Shown here: positions 1-10,736 of the stretch, piece after piece
How positions within the stretch are numbered: position 1 is the first letter of the stretch
Layout: each line of letters begins with the position of its first letter
Assembly: GCA_032358165.1 (NCBI GenBank)
Contig: JAALGY010000032.1
Span: forward strand, 1,860,001 to 1,924,000
Direction of reading: 5' to 3'
Source: Diplosphaera chodatii
Taxonomy: Eukaryota > Chlorophyta > Trebouxiophyceae > Prasiolales > Stichococcaceae
DNA length: 64,000 nt
The notes under the pieces: model-generated
What the model was told of the DNA's origin: nothing
Databases searched by the model: none
What the model saw: only the letters and a program-made list of their open reading frames with translations
Position numbers and translations under genes: made by a program

Positions 1-288
1 CTGTGCAGTATCAGCCATCTGCATCAGTGCACGAGTACTGCGCTGCGCAAAGAGCAGTATCTGAGCATAAGCATCAAGAGTGGCAAACTCTGCAGAACAG
101 GCAGCACGGTTGTGTCGCTTCCTCAGGCAGCTTGAGCATGTCAGCAAGCATAACCCCTTGATCTGATGCTTGCAGCTTTGATGCATGTTCTCCTCACCGC
201 AGTTGTATGTTTGAACCGATCGCGCTCCTGCATCGCAGCTTCAGCATTTGCCAGCACCGCTAGAGCGTGCTGTTGAGTAGGGTCCAGC

Positions 289-2565
289 ATGGATCCCTTG
301 AACTTGCTGCGTGAGTGGACGAAGGAAGGAAAGCTGGACCGGATCCGGCTGGGCCCAGAGCGTGTAGAGTTTGCAGACAGCTACTCGTTTCGGCGAGATG
401 CGCCGACGTCCTACAAAAGCCAGAAGGGCAAGGGCGCCTTCTACGGATTGGCCACGTTGCTGGTGTTTCTGCGCAACAGCAAAACGCCGTTTCCGCAGTA
501 TGTGAAGATCACAAAGGAAGAGAATGTGCCGACAGTTTCGTACTTAGATCGCAAGGTGCGCATGGCGCCGGCCTTGCAACATGCGGCTGTTTGGTGCGGA
601 TGTACTATCTGCTGCTGTACTGCTGCTGTACAATGCCAATTGCAGCAAGCCACGATGTTCTCGCAGGATGTGGAGGCGTATCTCACAGGCCAGAGTAGCA
701 GCTCTGATTACATCCAGCTGGTGGCACCAGACCTTAACTTTGCCGCCATCCCAGCACAACAGGTGGGACAGCTGCTGCACTGATGGCACCGACGTGGAGC
801 AGCCGTAGCCATAATGGGGTCCAATCGCACATGCTGCAACTGTGGTCATCTGCCACATGACTGCACATGCAGGCAGTGCCAGCAGCCCAGAGCGCGGAGC
901 CTGCAGCCAAGCGTGCGCGGTGGGATCCGCAAGCAGCGACCTCGCCGGCAGTCGATGGGGCAGTAGGCGCGGCGCCAGCTGGCAGCCTCATGCAGCAGGT
1001 CGAGCGTTACGAGCGTCGGCTCTGGGATCGGAACAGCGCGCTCACAGTGCCAGGCAAAAGCTTTGCACGGGCGGTGCAGCTGGCCCGGGATGCGCTGTAT
1101 TCCAGCAGCAGGCAACCAGAACCTGCCCGCAGCGCCAGCCGCCCCCAGCACCGGGTGATCCACGCTGCAAGTTCACTGCATGCACACCATACGTTGCCAA
1201 GACGATGTCTGCTGCATGCTGAGTGGCACGAACAGGACGCGGAGCTCTGGCACGCAGGCCCGCCAGCCGGCGATCCCGATAAAGCCCAGTGGCCGGCTGG
1301 AGCGGGCCACAGGGCCAGACACCACGCTGCAGGAGATGGGCTTCAAGGGCGTCAACATCCAGACGTACGGCGCGGCGCCCACAGTAGCACTGCCGCCTGC
1401 TGTCAATGGTGGCACGGGCGTGCCGCCGGGGCCGCCGCCGCGGCCGATGCCCAGCAGCCATGCCGCCACGCCGCCATCAGCAGCCAAGCAGCGGCCGCCC
1501 AGCCACCAGTCGCAGCGTCCCAGCAGCGCCAGCCAGCACAGGTGATGCTGTTTCTAGCAGCACAAGGTCAATACAGCGCAATACCCACGACGCACTTGAC
1601 ATGATGCTTTCATCACGCAGGCCAAGCTCAGCGAAGAAGCCAGACCGGCACAAGGGTATGGCGCCCATCATCATTGTGCCAAAGGGCTACGACACGAAGA
1701 TCAACATGTTCAATGCCCAGGTCGGTGCTGGTTGGCAGTCAATAACCAATTCGTTCATACATGCGCGAACGGATGCCTCTTCCCTGCATATGCATCACCT
1801 TGTTCCAGCAATTGGGCAGCAGAAGTCTGGCAACCATGCTTGAGCGGAGGACTCACAGCGATGTACTCCATGAAGGCATTCTTGGAGGAGGGGCGCTACA
1901 TACCATGGCAAGAGTGCCAGGAGCAGGGCCTCAAGAAGGCCAGCAGAGCATCCTTCAAGCGCACCATAGGCCGAAGTAGACCAGTAAGCATGGTTTGTTG
2001 GCATGTCAATGCCACATCAGGTGCTTTGGAGCTGCGCATGCGATGAGCTGATGGCAGGAGGAGGTGCACACGCATTCGGGATGCATGCGCAAAGTGGGGC
2101 TGCTGAAGTGCCTCCGTCGTCCCACAGGTGACGTACCACATCACAGACGTCACGCCTGATAAGAAGGACAATGCCTGGGGGCGGGTCGTCGCGGTCTTTG
2201 TACAAGGGAAGGCGTGGCAGTTTCGCGACTGGCCCTTCCATGTAAGGCCCTGCTTTCTATGAAGGCCCTGCTCTCGTAAAGGTTGCAGCAGCACCTGGTG
2301 CATGTGATGCAGACAACAGCCGTTCCATATCGTGGGACGTCTGCAGGGTGCGGCAGAAGGTGACATGGTGGCCACATTCGATCGCATGCTGGGTGTCTAC
2401 ATGATGGCGACCAACGAGCAGCTGCCGCCGCTGGTCAAGTCCTGGAACGTGAAGATCGTGAAGCTGCACCCCAATGACCGGCACGGCGACATGCAGCTTG
2501 CACGTGACTTCTACGTTTTCCTCGATGCACTACTGGGCGCCCGCAAGAGCTCGCTGGCCTATTGA
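289..2565 (+). CDS. CDC73: CDC73 / parafibromin, Paf1 complex subunit
   Basis: Multi-exon gene for the Paf1-complex subunit that links RNA polymerase II elongation to histone modification in the nucleus. The first exon encodes the conserved N-terminus starting MDPLNLLREWT and ends at a GT donor after YLDRK near 555. The next exon resumes with DVEAYLTGQSSSSDYIQL, the plant-like N-terminal block. A middle exon carries a basic KRARW patch and the block YERRLWDRNSALTVPGKSF. The C-terminal Ras-like domain is spread over exons with APIIIVPKGYDTKINMFNAQ, FLEEGRYIPWQECQEQGLKK, WGRVVAVFVQGKAWQFRDWP and LARDFYVFLDALLGARKSS, ending at TGA 2563-2565. Start and stop are clear; two or three internal exon edges in the Ala/Pro-rich linker (about 1200-1560) are uncertain. 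The gene reads away from the left window edge and the next gene on the same strand is unrelated. Confidence 0.9.
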
Positions 2566-3053
2566 TGACATCCTGGCGGTGGACGCTGTCTGGGCACTGC
2601 CTTCTGTGCACTGATTCGGATCTATAGTGTGTCTTCTACCAGCAATGATGCTATGCACAATGCAGCTTGACACCAAGCACAGAGGTGTTGTTGTTGCTGC
2701 TGTTGACTCTAATGCTACCCTCAGTTGTGGGGGCGGGTTTGTTGCAGCAAGTGCGGCCTCCTATCACTACGTCATCCGGATGAATGTAGGTAGCACGCAA
2801 TAGTATACAGAGGAAATGTCACTTGAACAACAACATGCATTCTCCCTTCCGTGCTATCAGCAATGCTTGCTAAAGTCCTGGGCAGAGCTACACACATGCC
2901 TGTGAGCCTTGGCCATGTCCCATTTCCCAGTGCTGCTGGAAGGAGGAAGTCAACTGCCGCCGGGCAAAGATGCTTTCATCGGCCAGCCTTGCTCCGCTGC
3001 CATTCTGCTTGCAACCTGCAGCATTGCTTTCATATCAAAGGTTATTGCTTACA
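2566..3053. other. Intergenic, CDC73 to eEF1B
   Basis: Stretch of 488 bases between two + strand genes. It holds the CDC73 3' region and the eEF1B promoter. A short GTT/GCT-type run lies near 2688-2706. No convincing exon, TATA box or RNA gene is visible. Confidence 0.5.
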
Positions 3054-4661
3054 ATGGTGTCGTTCGGTGATCTTTCCACTGACACGGGCATCAAGGAGCT
3101 GGACCAATACCTGCTCACACGGAGCTACATCAGCGGGTGGGAACCCCATGAAATGCACGATACTGGTAGTTTTGATCGAGCGTGTGATTGTCTAGTGGCA
3201 CTGCGTGTCTTACTGATGTACTGCACCCCGCAGCAACGCCCGCCTGCAACTGATCGATCGTCGAGTGGCTGCTCGTGTGTATAATCTTACCGTTTCAACG
3301 CTCCACGGCAGGTACCAGGCGTCCAGGGATGACCTGGTTGTGTATGCAGCGTTGTCAAAGGCTCCAGATGCCAGCACAACGCCCCACGCTGCGCGGTGGC
3401 ACAGCCACATCAAGGCGCTGCTTGGTGCCAGGTGAGGACAAGGCTGCTAGATGCGCCCACAGCTATGCATGCAGCAGAGTTTGTGCAATAGATCTGTGAT
3501 TTTACATCGTCGGTCTGCATCGCATCCCGGGCGCCAGGTCAAAGCAACCAACCTCTCAGCAGCATGTATCCCTGTCCGCCCTCAGATTTCCAGCGACATT
3601 CCTTTTACGTCTCCGTGTCGTGTCGTCCCAGCTTCCCGGGCGCCGGTGAGGGGGTGACGATCGCAGGCCAGTCGCAGGCGCCAGCGGAGGGGGCGGCAGT
3701 TGCTGGTGGTGCGGCTGCCGGTGCAGCGGCTGCCGCCATTGCGGCTGACGATGATGATGACGATGATGATGACAGCGACGATGACGACGAGATGGACTTC
3801 TTCGGGTGAGTCCACACACGTGATCCTGGGGGCATGCTGGCTTGCCAGCAAGGATTGCCAGCGGCGCAGACACATCCAGCGCAGCTGTCGATTGATGTGT
3901 ATTCTGCCGGTGCCCTGCAACAGCGAGATGACACCAGAGGAGCAGAAGGCAGCGGAGGAGAAGAAGGCCATGATCGAGAAGGCCAAGGCCCGTGGCGCTG
4001 AGAAGGCCAAGCTCACAAAGTCGATGATCATTCTGGATGTGAAGCCATGGGATGACACCACAGGCAGGACACCTTTTGTTGCCCCAATCATGTTCAAGTT
4101 GCATGCAGCTGCACTATACATCATGCAAACTGCTCGCTGCACGGAGACCCTGGTGATGCGCACATAGCAGTGATAGGTACATGCTGGCAATATGAAACTA
4201 CACTGCATCGATCATCAACCGCACTCAGCCGACTGGATTGTGGGATGCAGACATGGCGGCGCTCGAGGCAGAGGTGCGAGCGATCCACAAGGATGGCCTG
4301 CTGTGGGGCACCTCCAAGCTGGCGCCGGTGGGCTTCGGCATCAAGAAGCTCCAGATCACCTGCGTCATTGAGGATGCCAAGGTGATCAGCAGCCCCAGGG
4401 TGGCAGTTGAATGTCATGGCACTGCGTGCACGTTTTGCAAAGACCATCACAATGATCACAAGGCTGCACATGCGCCTTGTCAATAAGCTTCTGTGCTGTG
4501 AGCCATGCGCGTAATGCAAGTCTGTGCTTGTTCTGAAGTCGCAATGTAATCGCCCTGTGCAGGTCGAGTCAATGGATGCAATCATTGAGGAGGAGCTGGT
4601 GCGCGATGGCGAGTCTGACAACATCCAATCCATCGATGTCGTGGCCTTCAACAAGCTCTGA
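3054..4661 (+). CDS. Translation elongation factor 1B, guanine-nucleotide exchange subunit (beta/delta type)
   Basis: Exchange factor that reloads eEF1A with GTP in the cytosol. Exon 1 starts at ATG 3054 and reads [20 protein letters not shown], the GST-C-like N-terminal region of plant eEF1B. A later exon contains an Ala/Gly-rich linker followed by an almost pure Asp run (about 3745-3795), the usual acidic central region, ending in EMDFFG. The next exons read [20 protein letters not shown] and [14 protein letters not shown], then [19 protein letters not shown] and the exchange domain [20 protein letters not shown]. The final exon gives [19 protein letters not shown] and the family ending [12 protein letters not shown] with TGA at 4659-4661. 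Length and domain order are normal. A TGTAA element lies 44 nt after the stop. Confidence 0.9.
3745..3795 (+). repeat. Asp-codon (GAT/GAC) low-complexity tract
   Basis: A run of GAC/GAT codons encodes the acidic stretch of eEF1B. It is a coding repeat, not a separate element. Its antisense frame gives an artefactual His/Ile-rich open frame on the minus strand. Confidence 0.85.
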
Positions 4662-4704
4662 GCAGCTCGATATATGGGCTTAACAAAATGTAGCGCTGGG
4701 CGGG

Positions 4705-4709
4705 TGTAA
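4705..4709 (+). terminator. TGTAA polyadenylation-type signal after eEF1B
   Basis: TGTAA is the usual poly(A) signal of green algae. This copy lies 44 nt downstream of the eEF1B stop codon. Function is inferred from position and known algal usage. Confidence 0.5.
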
Positions 4710-4921
4710 TTCGGCACTCTACTGCTGCTGGCTGCGGGCATGACTGCTGACTATGGGTCTTATTGATGCACCTCTAGTCTGTGGGGCCTTCTCAGCAGTG
4801 CAGTGCTGTAATGACACCGCAAGCATCAATGACTGGTACCAGAAGACTTTGACAATGCAGTACTCATGCACATGGTCAGCAGCTGCGTGCATCCTGTGTA
4901 ATCTGACACAGAAGGCATTGC

Positions 4922-7679
4922 TCAAGCGCCAGATATTGCAAAGCCGAATGAAAAGCCACCAGCGGATGAAAGATCACTGCCGCTGTTGAGTGGTGCTGCC
5001 GCATCACCTGCCCGTTGCCGCTTGCTGGGCCTGTGCACAGCCTCCGTGCGCTCCTCAGCAGGCGCTGCTGCCACAAAGAGCGAGGACAACCTAGCCTGCT
5101 CTGCAGCCTTCCGCTTCTTTGCGGCCTGCGCTTCGGTCATCCTCTCCAGCACCTGCAGCATGAGGAGGCACATGTCGACAGTGACTCAAGTGCCCGACCT
5201 GCAGACATTGCCCATGCCCGAATTGCTACATGGTTGGCACCTCTGGCTTCTGCTGTTGTAGAGCCCCCACAAAGCGGTCATGCAGTGAGGTACGCTCCAC
5301 GACGCTGCACCCTGACACGAGTACTGGGTTCTGGAGGTGTTGCAACACATGCGGCAGGTTGGCTGCTGACACATAGTTCTGCGTGATTGCGACAGTGTCC
5401 TGCGGAGCGCCATGAACATCCGTGGGCATGATGCGTTGACCAGCTGACATGCAATCTGCAGGAGGACATGCATGCACAGCGGCATGGTGCGCCTCCAACC
5501 TCGAGGTTGACTGCAAGGTGCCACCACCCTGCAGCATAGCAGAGGGACAGTCAGCAATGGCAACGTGTCAACCCTGCGTGTGGTGTTAGCTTGATGCACC
5601 GACGACTGCCACAACAGCCACTGCCCGTGCACACCTCGTGGAACAAATAGAATCTCCCCTGCCCGGCAAACGCCCTCCAGCATGGCAGGGTCCTCCCGAG
5701 CATAGGCATGGAAGGAATCGAACCTGTGTGCAGCGGACATACGTTCAATATGACTATGCACAGCAGCAAACAGAAGCGTCCGTAATGTGATGAGTAGAAA
5801 ACCGCAGACCAACAGCCCCACCATTCGTGCAGGGTGTAGGGCGTACTAACATCCAGACCGTCAGCGGAAGGGTGAACACCTGCATGCATGCAGAACCAGC
5901 TGAATATGACACGCGACCACGTCTGCATTGCATGCGGCCTTTGCGCTCCCGGATCATTGGTGACGATTGTGAGGCGGCGGCAAAAATGGGCAGACCTGGC
6001 GGCGGGCTGCTCGGTGGCCAGAGCACCCACTTCTTGCTGCCAGAGATGATTGCATTCCAGGCAGACGTAGAGTTGGGGTCCTACAGCAACAACCCAGACT
6101 GACCGTTTGAACAGATCCCAAATTGATACAGGCATGTTCCAAGTCAAGAGGAAATTTGAGGGGCACGTTTACAGCCAATCACCTTATGGAACGATGAGCC
6201 TGCTTTTGTTGGCCCAATGATCAGCCACCTGTAGTCAGGCCTCTGTTCGCCCAGCACTGAGAACAGGTCCTCTGCAAAGTACTGAGGCACCTGTGCAGTG
6301 CACTCTGCACTTGATAACATCGCGGATGCCGATGCGGTCGGCCCAACTTGATATGACTTGTATTTGACATGCTTGTATTCTTGATATGTCTGTCCAGCAC
6401 CTGATATTCACTGGCAAGGCTGTGCGCACTGCCGTTTTGTGTCCAGCCCAAGCAGTGTTTGTCAAACAGATACAGCGGCAGCTCATCCCTGCACCGATGA
6501 AGAACACAGGGCGTTGCCACGATTTGTCCGTCCAAAATGCAAGGTGACATTGGGACGGTTGTCAGCAAGGCCCATCCATGCTGCTTACCAACACCTCAGC
6601 ACCCCTGACCACCATGCACCTGCTGTCCTTCGAATACTTGAGGTAGTTGTCGTATGACAGCATCATGCCGCCTGCGTTCAGGCGCCGGCCCACGAATGCC
6701 TTGCGGAAGTGTGCATGCGTCCACTTGTGCATAGCTGCCCACGATGATGCCTGTTTCAGCAGGTATGGTGTACCCACGTCAGCCATGAGTGCATCAGCTG
6801 GGCCCAAAATGACGCAGCCCCTACCCTGTGATGCAGACATGGCGGAATCCTAGCGCTTAGCTGCACATTTTGGGGGCGCTTGCAAGGAGACACCTCGCCG
6901 GTGATGATGACAGGGCGGTTTGGCGCCTCGAAGTCCTCCTGAAACCGCTGCAGCGTCAGGTGCAATGCATCGCGCCGCGGGATGTTGTCGTTCTCCAGCC
7001 AGTCGGCCTCCAGCGGCGCGTGCGCAAAGTGCCACGGCAGGTAGAGCACATCCGAGTAGAAGTTGCTGACCTGGGTTCAGTGGCGAGCAGATCCACGGCA
7101 CTGACATGTTTGCACGTGCAGCGGCATTCTGTGCGCAATTTATCGACACAGCAGCCTTGTCATGTATCTCTGCACCTGCAGCGGGGTGGCCTGCTTGAAG
7201 CCCTGTTGGACGCTGCCGCTGATGTACGTCTCCCGCCATGATGTGCTGTATGAAAAGTCGTCCAGCTCCTGCTGATCAGGCACCACTTGTCTCAACGCTG
7301 GGCATGACGACACGGTGTCCTGATTTAGTGTCGCAGCCGACAAGGTGATTGCGGGCATGGGGCCTCCTGGGGATGTTCTTCGAGCCAATGTGCAGCGCCG
7401 GGATCACAGCCACATCAGCACCTGAAGAGCCAGAGCCTTCCAAAGCGGCTCGTGGTACGCGAAGCAATACATTGCACGAGACGTCACCGCGAGCCGAGCC
7501 AGGTCGGGCGCGCGTAGCAAGCCAAGGACGCCCAGCAGCAGCGCATCATCCAAAGGCGCCAGCGTGCCTAGCCCTGGAATTGGGCCACACAAACGTGTTG
7601 CAACACATGTACTTTGTCTCGCTCGCAAGCGCAGGGCGCAGAAGCAAGCTGCTCTCGCGGCAATGGGGTGGTCCAGCAT
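4922..7679 (-). CDS. F-box and JmjC-domain protein, JMJ21/JMJD6-like oxygenase
   Basis: Predicted Fe(II)/2-oxoglutarate dioxygenase with an N-terminal F-box, like Arabidopsis JMJ21 and related to JMJD6. The first exon (ATG at 7679) carries an F-box, LAPLDDALLLGVLGLL through RLAVTSRAMYCFAYHEPLW. A likely 39-nt intron removes the segment just before it (CAA A joined to GG CTA). Later exons read DFSYSTSWRETYISG, WLENDNIPRRDALHLTLQRF, FVGRRLNAGGMMLSYDNYLK and PLYLFDKHC. The catalytic region gives RPDYRWLIIGPTKAGSSFHK, then after an intron (6081-6182) DPNSTSAWNAIISGSKKWVL. The distal part is GEILFVPRGWWHLAVNLE (rebuilt across an intron) and TVAITQNYVSAANLPHVLQH. The HxD pair and distal His of the iron site are all present, so the enzyme should be active. 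The C-terminal exon is a basic coiled stretch (TEAQAAKKRKAAEQ) ending at 4922. Confidence 0.82.
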
Positions 7680-8243
7680 GCACCTGCATTCCGCACATTG
7701 CCGCCGGCAGCTGAGTTGCTGCTCATAAGCCGGCTACCCAGAGGCTGCACGCCCTGAGGGTGCTGCTGTGTGGCTGCTGCAGCTTCTGGTACGTGCTCAT
7801 GTGACATCCTGCTGGTCCTTGATGGTACAGACGCTGCGTCAGCGCACAATATAGCGGCGGGTACATCAACTGCACAATCTGTTGGCTGCTTCGCCATCAA
7901 TGTGTGTGTTGGGAGCGTATGTCACAGTGTTAAGCATATTTGCGGTCTGGTCTGCAGCAGCACATGCATTGCGTCTTCTGCACATCCCTGCTTCCTGCAT
8001 GACCGCGCGCCTGCATTCCCTGCATCCATTTGCCTGCTATGCTAATGCCTTACAATGCGATTCCCACATACTGTATTTAAAGCTAGTAACTTCAGGCTGC
8101 ACTATTCCGGCGACGACGCTGTCATAGCAGGGCAGCATGCCTGGACATGCATGAGCCATCCACTTGGACACCACTCCTGCTGATAGCCTCCTGCATCAGG
8201 CACCTGAGCCTTGCTGGATTGAACACGCTTATGAGACACTGAG
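7680..8243. other. Divergent intergenic region, JmjC gene and FAM32A-like gene
   Basis: Stretch of 564 bases between two genes reading away from each other, so it should hold both promoters. The only element I can point to is an AT-rich TATA-like string at 8074-8081, about 165 nt before the + strand ATG. No gene is evident. Confidence 0.5.
8074..8081 (+). promoter_or_regulatory. TATA-like string TATTTAAA
   Basis: Isolated AT-rich octamer in a GC-rich promoter region upstream of the gene at 8244. Position is compatible with a core promoter if the 5' UTR is about 130 nt. Chance occurrence cannot be excluded. Confidence 0.25.
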
Positions 8244-8844
8244 ATGCCGGTTGGTGGCAAGCTCAAGCTCAAGGGTGCGAGCACATCCTTGCAGATTCAT
8301 TTCATGTGCAATGCGTCTCCATGTGTGGCGCCACCTCAGGCTGCCCACATAGCATGCGCAGGCGGTCAGACCATCGGCAAGAAGAAGAAGCACAAGAAAA
8401 GGCAGGCTGCCGAGGGAGAGGAGGGTGCAGAGGGCGCAGAGGGCGCCGGGCCACAAAAGTACGTGGCGCCGGACGAGCACACTGAGATCCCAACCAAGGT
8501 CAAAACCGGACTGACCTACGAGGAGGAGTTTGCCAGCGAGATCGAGCGAGCCAAGGAGGGCAAAATAAAGTCGACGCCCTGGGGTAGTTCATTCGGCAAA
8601 GCGCCCGATATCTTGCACGGTGGGCAGTCCTGAGAATGGCCTTGCAATCGAGGGATCAGCTGTTGACACATTGACCGGAATCAATGCGTACCAGCACCAT
8701 TCTGCAGGGCTTTCCTGCTCATGCCTTGTGCAAGCAGCAGATGATGCATGGCGTGCAGGGTATGACCGCAAGGTGACAGGCAAGAACGCAGAGGAGAGGC
8801 TGGACCTGCGCTGCGCACGCAAAACTGACAAGTTCTGCAAGTGA
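8244..8844 (+). CDS. Small basic conserved protein with a FAM32A-like N-terminal box
   Basis: Three clean exons: 8244-8274, 8362-8619 and 8759-8844. Joining them gives MPVGGKLKLKGGQTIGKKKK, an acidic Gly/Glu/Ala-rich stretch, then KYVAPDEHTEIPTKVKTGLT, YEEEFASEIERAKEGKIKST, PWGSSFGKAPDILHGYDRKV and TGKNAEERLDLRCARKTDKF followed by CK and TGA. About 124 residues. The GKLKLKG plus poly-Lys start resembles the nuclear FAM32A/DUF1754 proteins, but the STPWGSS...LHGY...AEERLDLR...DKFCK ending is not the FAM32A ending I know, so the family call is tentative. Splice phases agree at both junctions (phase 1 and phase 1). Function unknown; the basic start suggests a nuclear or nucleolar location. Confidence 0.72.
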
Positions 8845-9029
8845 CCGCCCCATCCAGGCGAGCCAGCATCCTCCTGCAAGTTGGTGGCTGTGGATGCCAC
8901 ATAGACCTTGCCACTATGCAGCTGGTTGATGGCACGCCGGACCAGCATGGGCGCCCAGTCAAGCTGTGCCTGCTTCAACGGCGAAGCTTGTTGACTGCCA
9001 TGCAGGGGGAGGGCGACAGGCACTCCAGC

Positions 9030-10415
9030 ATGCCACTCGTCATGCTGTGCGGCCAGCCGAGCAGTGGCAAAAGCACTCTTGCAGCTCAGCTGGCCCAGTT
9101 GTGCCAGAAGGCGGGCCACGAGCCGGTTGTTATTGACGAGTCCATCCTGCACATGGACAAATCGCTCGCATATGCAGGTGGGCTATGCTTGCAACTCTAA
9201 AGTCGCCACTGCTGCTGCTGTTGGTGCAACACCGGCTAGCTGGTACAAGCTCGCATCTGCTGGTAGCATGAGTACAGTAGTAGAGGCCTTGCAGCCGTTG
9301 CGCGTGCATCTGCAGATTCAACGGCAGAAAAGAACACACGGGCTGCCTTCAAGGCGGAGGTAGATCGCCGGCTGTCTCGCAAGACGCTTGTGATCTTGGA
9401 CACTCTCAACAACATCAAGGGGTTTCGGTGAGGACGTGTGCTCTGCCAATGATCAGCATGCTCACAAACCCACCTGGCATGCACATGCCTTTCAGAACCA
9501 TGACTCATGCAACTTTGCTCCTCAGGTATGAGATCTGGTGCATCGCACGTGCGGTCGGTACCCGCTCCTGTGTCCTGCACTGCGCTGTGGCAGTGGAGCA
9601 GTGCCGGGAGTGGAATGCGGCCCGACCCGATGGCTACTCAGGCGCAGTGTTTGAAGACCTTGCAGGGCGCTTTGAGCGACCAGACAGCAGCAGTCGATGG
9701 GATGCGCCACTCTTCGAGTGCGCGTTGCTCATTTTCTGCACCACTGGGCTGCTCTGCACAGTCAAGTGCTCTTTTAGCTCGTGCAACACTGATGCTTGGT
9801 GTGTGATGCCCGCATAGGCCATCGTAGCATGCAAACACTGTGGTGTCGTTGCCATGATTGCCTGCTTGTACTGAACTGCAGGACGCAGCCTGGCAACCCT
9901 GGCACGGCTGCTGACCTGGAGCGTGTCATGGCAGCGGCGCTGGGGACAGCTGGTGCTTCGGCCACCTTGCAGGTGGTGAGAGACATGGTGCCCACCTGTG
10001 CCACAGCCCCTCCGCAGCAGGCCGCCACCAACCTGCTCAGCGACATAGACCAAGCTACGCAGTCAGTCATCGGTGAGCTTACATTGCACCGCAGGATACC
10101 GTATTGCAATGTACTAAGCAGGTTGGTAATTTGCCAAAGGTTACCAGAACATGACTGATCAACAACAACAGTGTGAAACTTGTAGGTCGGATTGTGGAAG
10201 CACAAGCGCTCACTGGTGGGCCTGCCGGCTCCATTACTTTTGGCGAAAGCGCCGAAGAGCTGGTGCTGACTGAGCTAGTTCCGCTGCCAGAGTTGCGGCG
10301 GCACAAGCGATCGTTCATGAAGCTTGCAACACAAAATGCTTTTGCGAACTTGAAGTCCTCGGAGGCTGCCGTCCGCATGTTTGTTACGTACCTAGAAGAT
10401 CAGCTGGATCATTAA
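9030..10415 (+). CDS. KTI12: KTI12 / DRL1-like P-loop protein, Elongator-associated
   Basis: KTI12 is a PSTK-like ATPase that associates with Elongator and is needed for wobble-uridine tRNA modification. The chosen ATG at 9030 gives MPLVMLCGQPSSGKSTLAAQ, a textbook KTI12 start with the P-loop at residues 8-15; the frame is open further upstream but homologues begin here. Following exons read AEVDRRLSRKTLVILDTLNN and IKGFRYEIWCIARAVGTRSC (DxLNxIKG-RYE signature), REWNAARPDGYSGAVFEDLA, RFERPDSSSRWDAPLFE, and later NLLSDIDQATQSV, VGRIVEAQALTGGPAG and LPELRRHKRSFMKLATQNAF. The gene ends FVTYLEDQLDH at 10415. Length is normal. It starts only 185 nt after the preceding gene. Confidence 0.9.
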
Positions 10416-10736
10416 GGGGCGTTGTCAGAGATCCTAGTGTCTGTGCTGGCCGCCTATTATTCCGACGATGGCACGCCAATGTTTCGATGACCGGCAGGTT
10501 CAAATCATGGATTCACCACCAGTCACATCACGCTGATGAGGTGCTATTACAACGCATTTGCCACCATTAACGTTTACTGCATTGCAGTCACCACCGTGCA
10601 CCCTGAGTGCACGGCAGCCAGATAGAAGGCACTTCCAGTCTTGTGCGGATCAAACTTCATGACAGCATTACAATCCTCTTCTAGTGCGACCCTCGATACT
10701 GTTTCGTGATTTTGAGCACTGTTGACAGCAGGTAAC
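10416..10736. other. Intergenic or 5' UTR, KTI12 to SNF2 gene
   Basis: Stretch of 321 bases with no conserved coding signal. It must hold the KTI12 3' end and the SNF2 promoter. An open frame on the minus strand covering 10574-10885 shows no recognisable protein family. Confidence 0.4.

Noticed and set aside
3556..4104. His-rich minus-strand frame
   Set aside because: Antisense of the Asp-codon run of eEF1B, so it is an artefact of codon composition.
5704..5725. tRNA-like T-loop GGTTCGATTCC on the minus strand
   Set aside because: It lies inside the JmjC coding exon (reads HRFDSFHAYARED) and no acceptor, D or anticodon arms surround it.
10440..10525. tRNA-like string GGTTCAAATC on the plus strand
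   Set aside because: The flanking bases do not pair as a T stem and no cloverleaf can be built around it.
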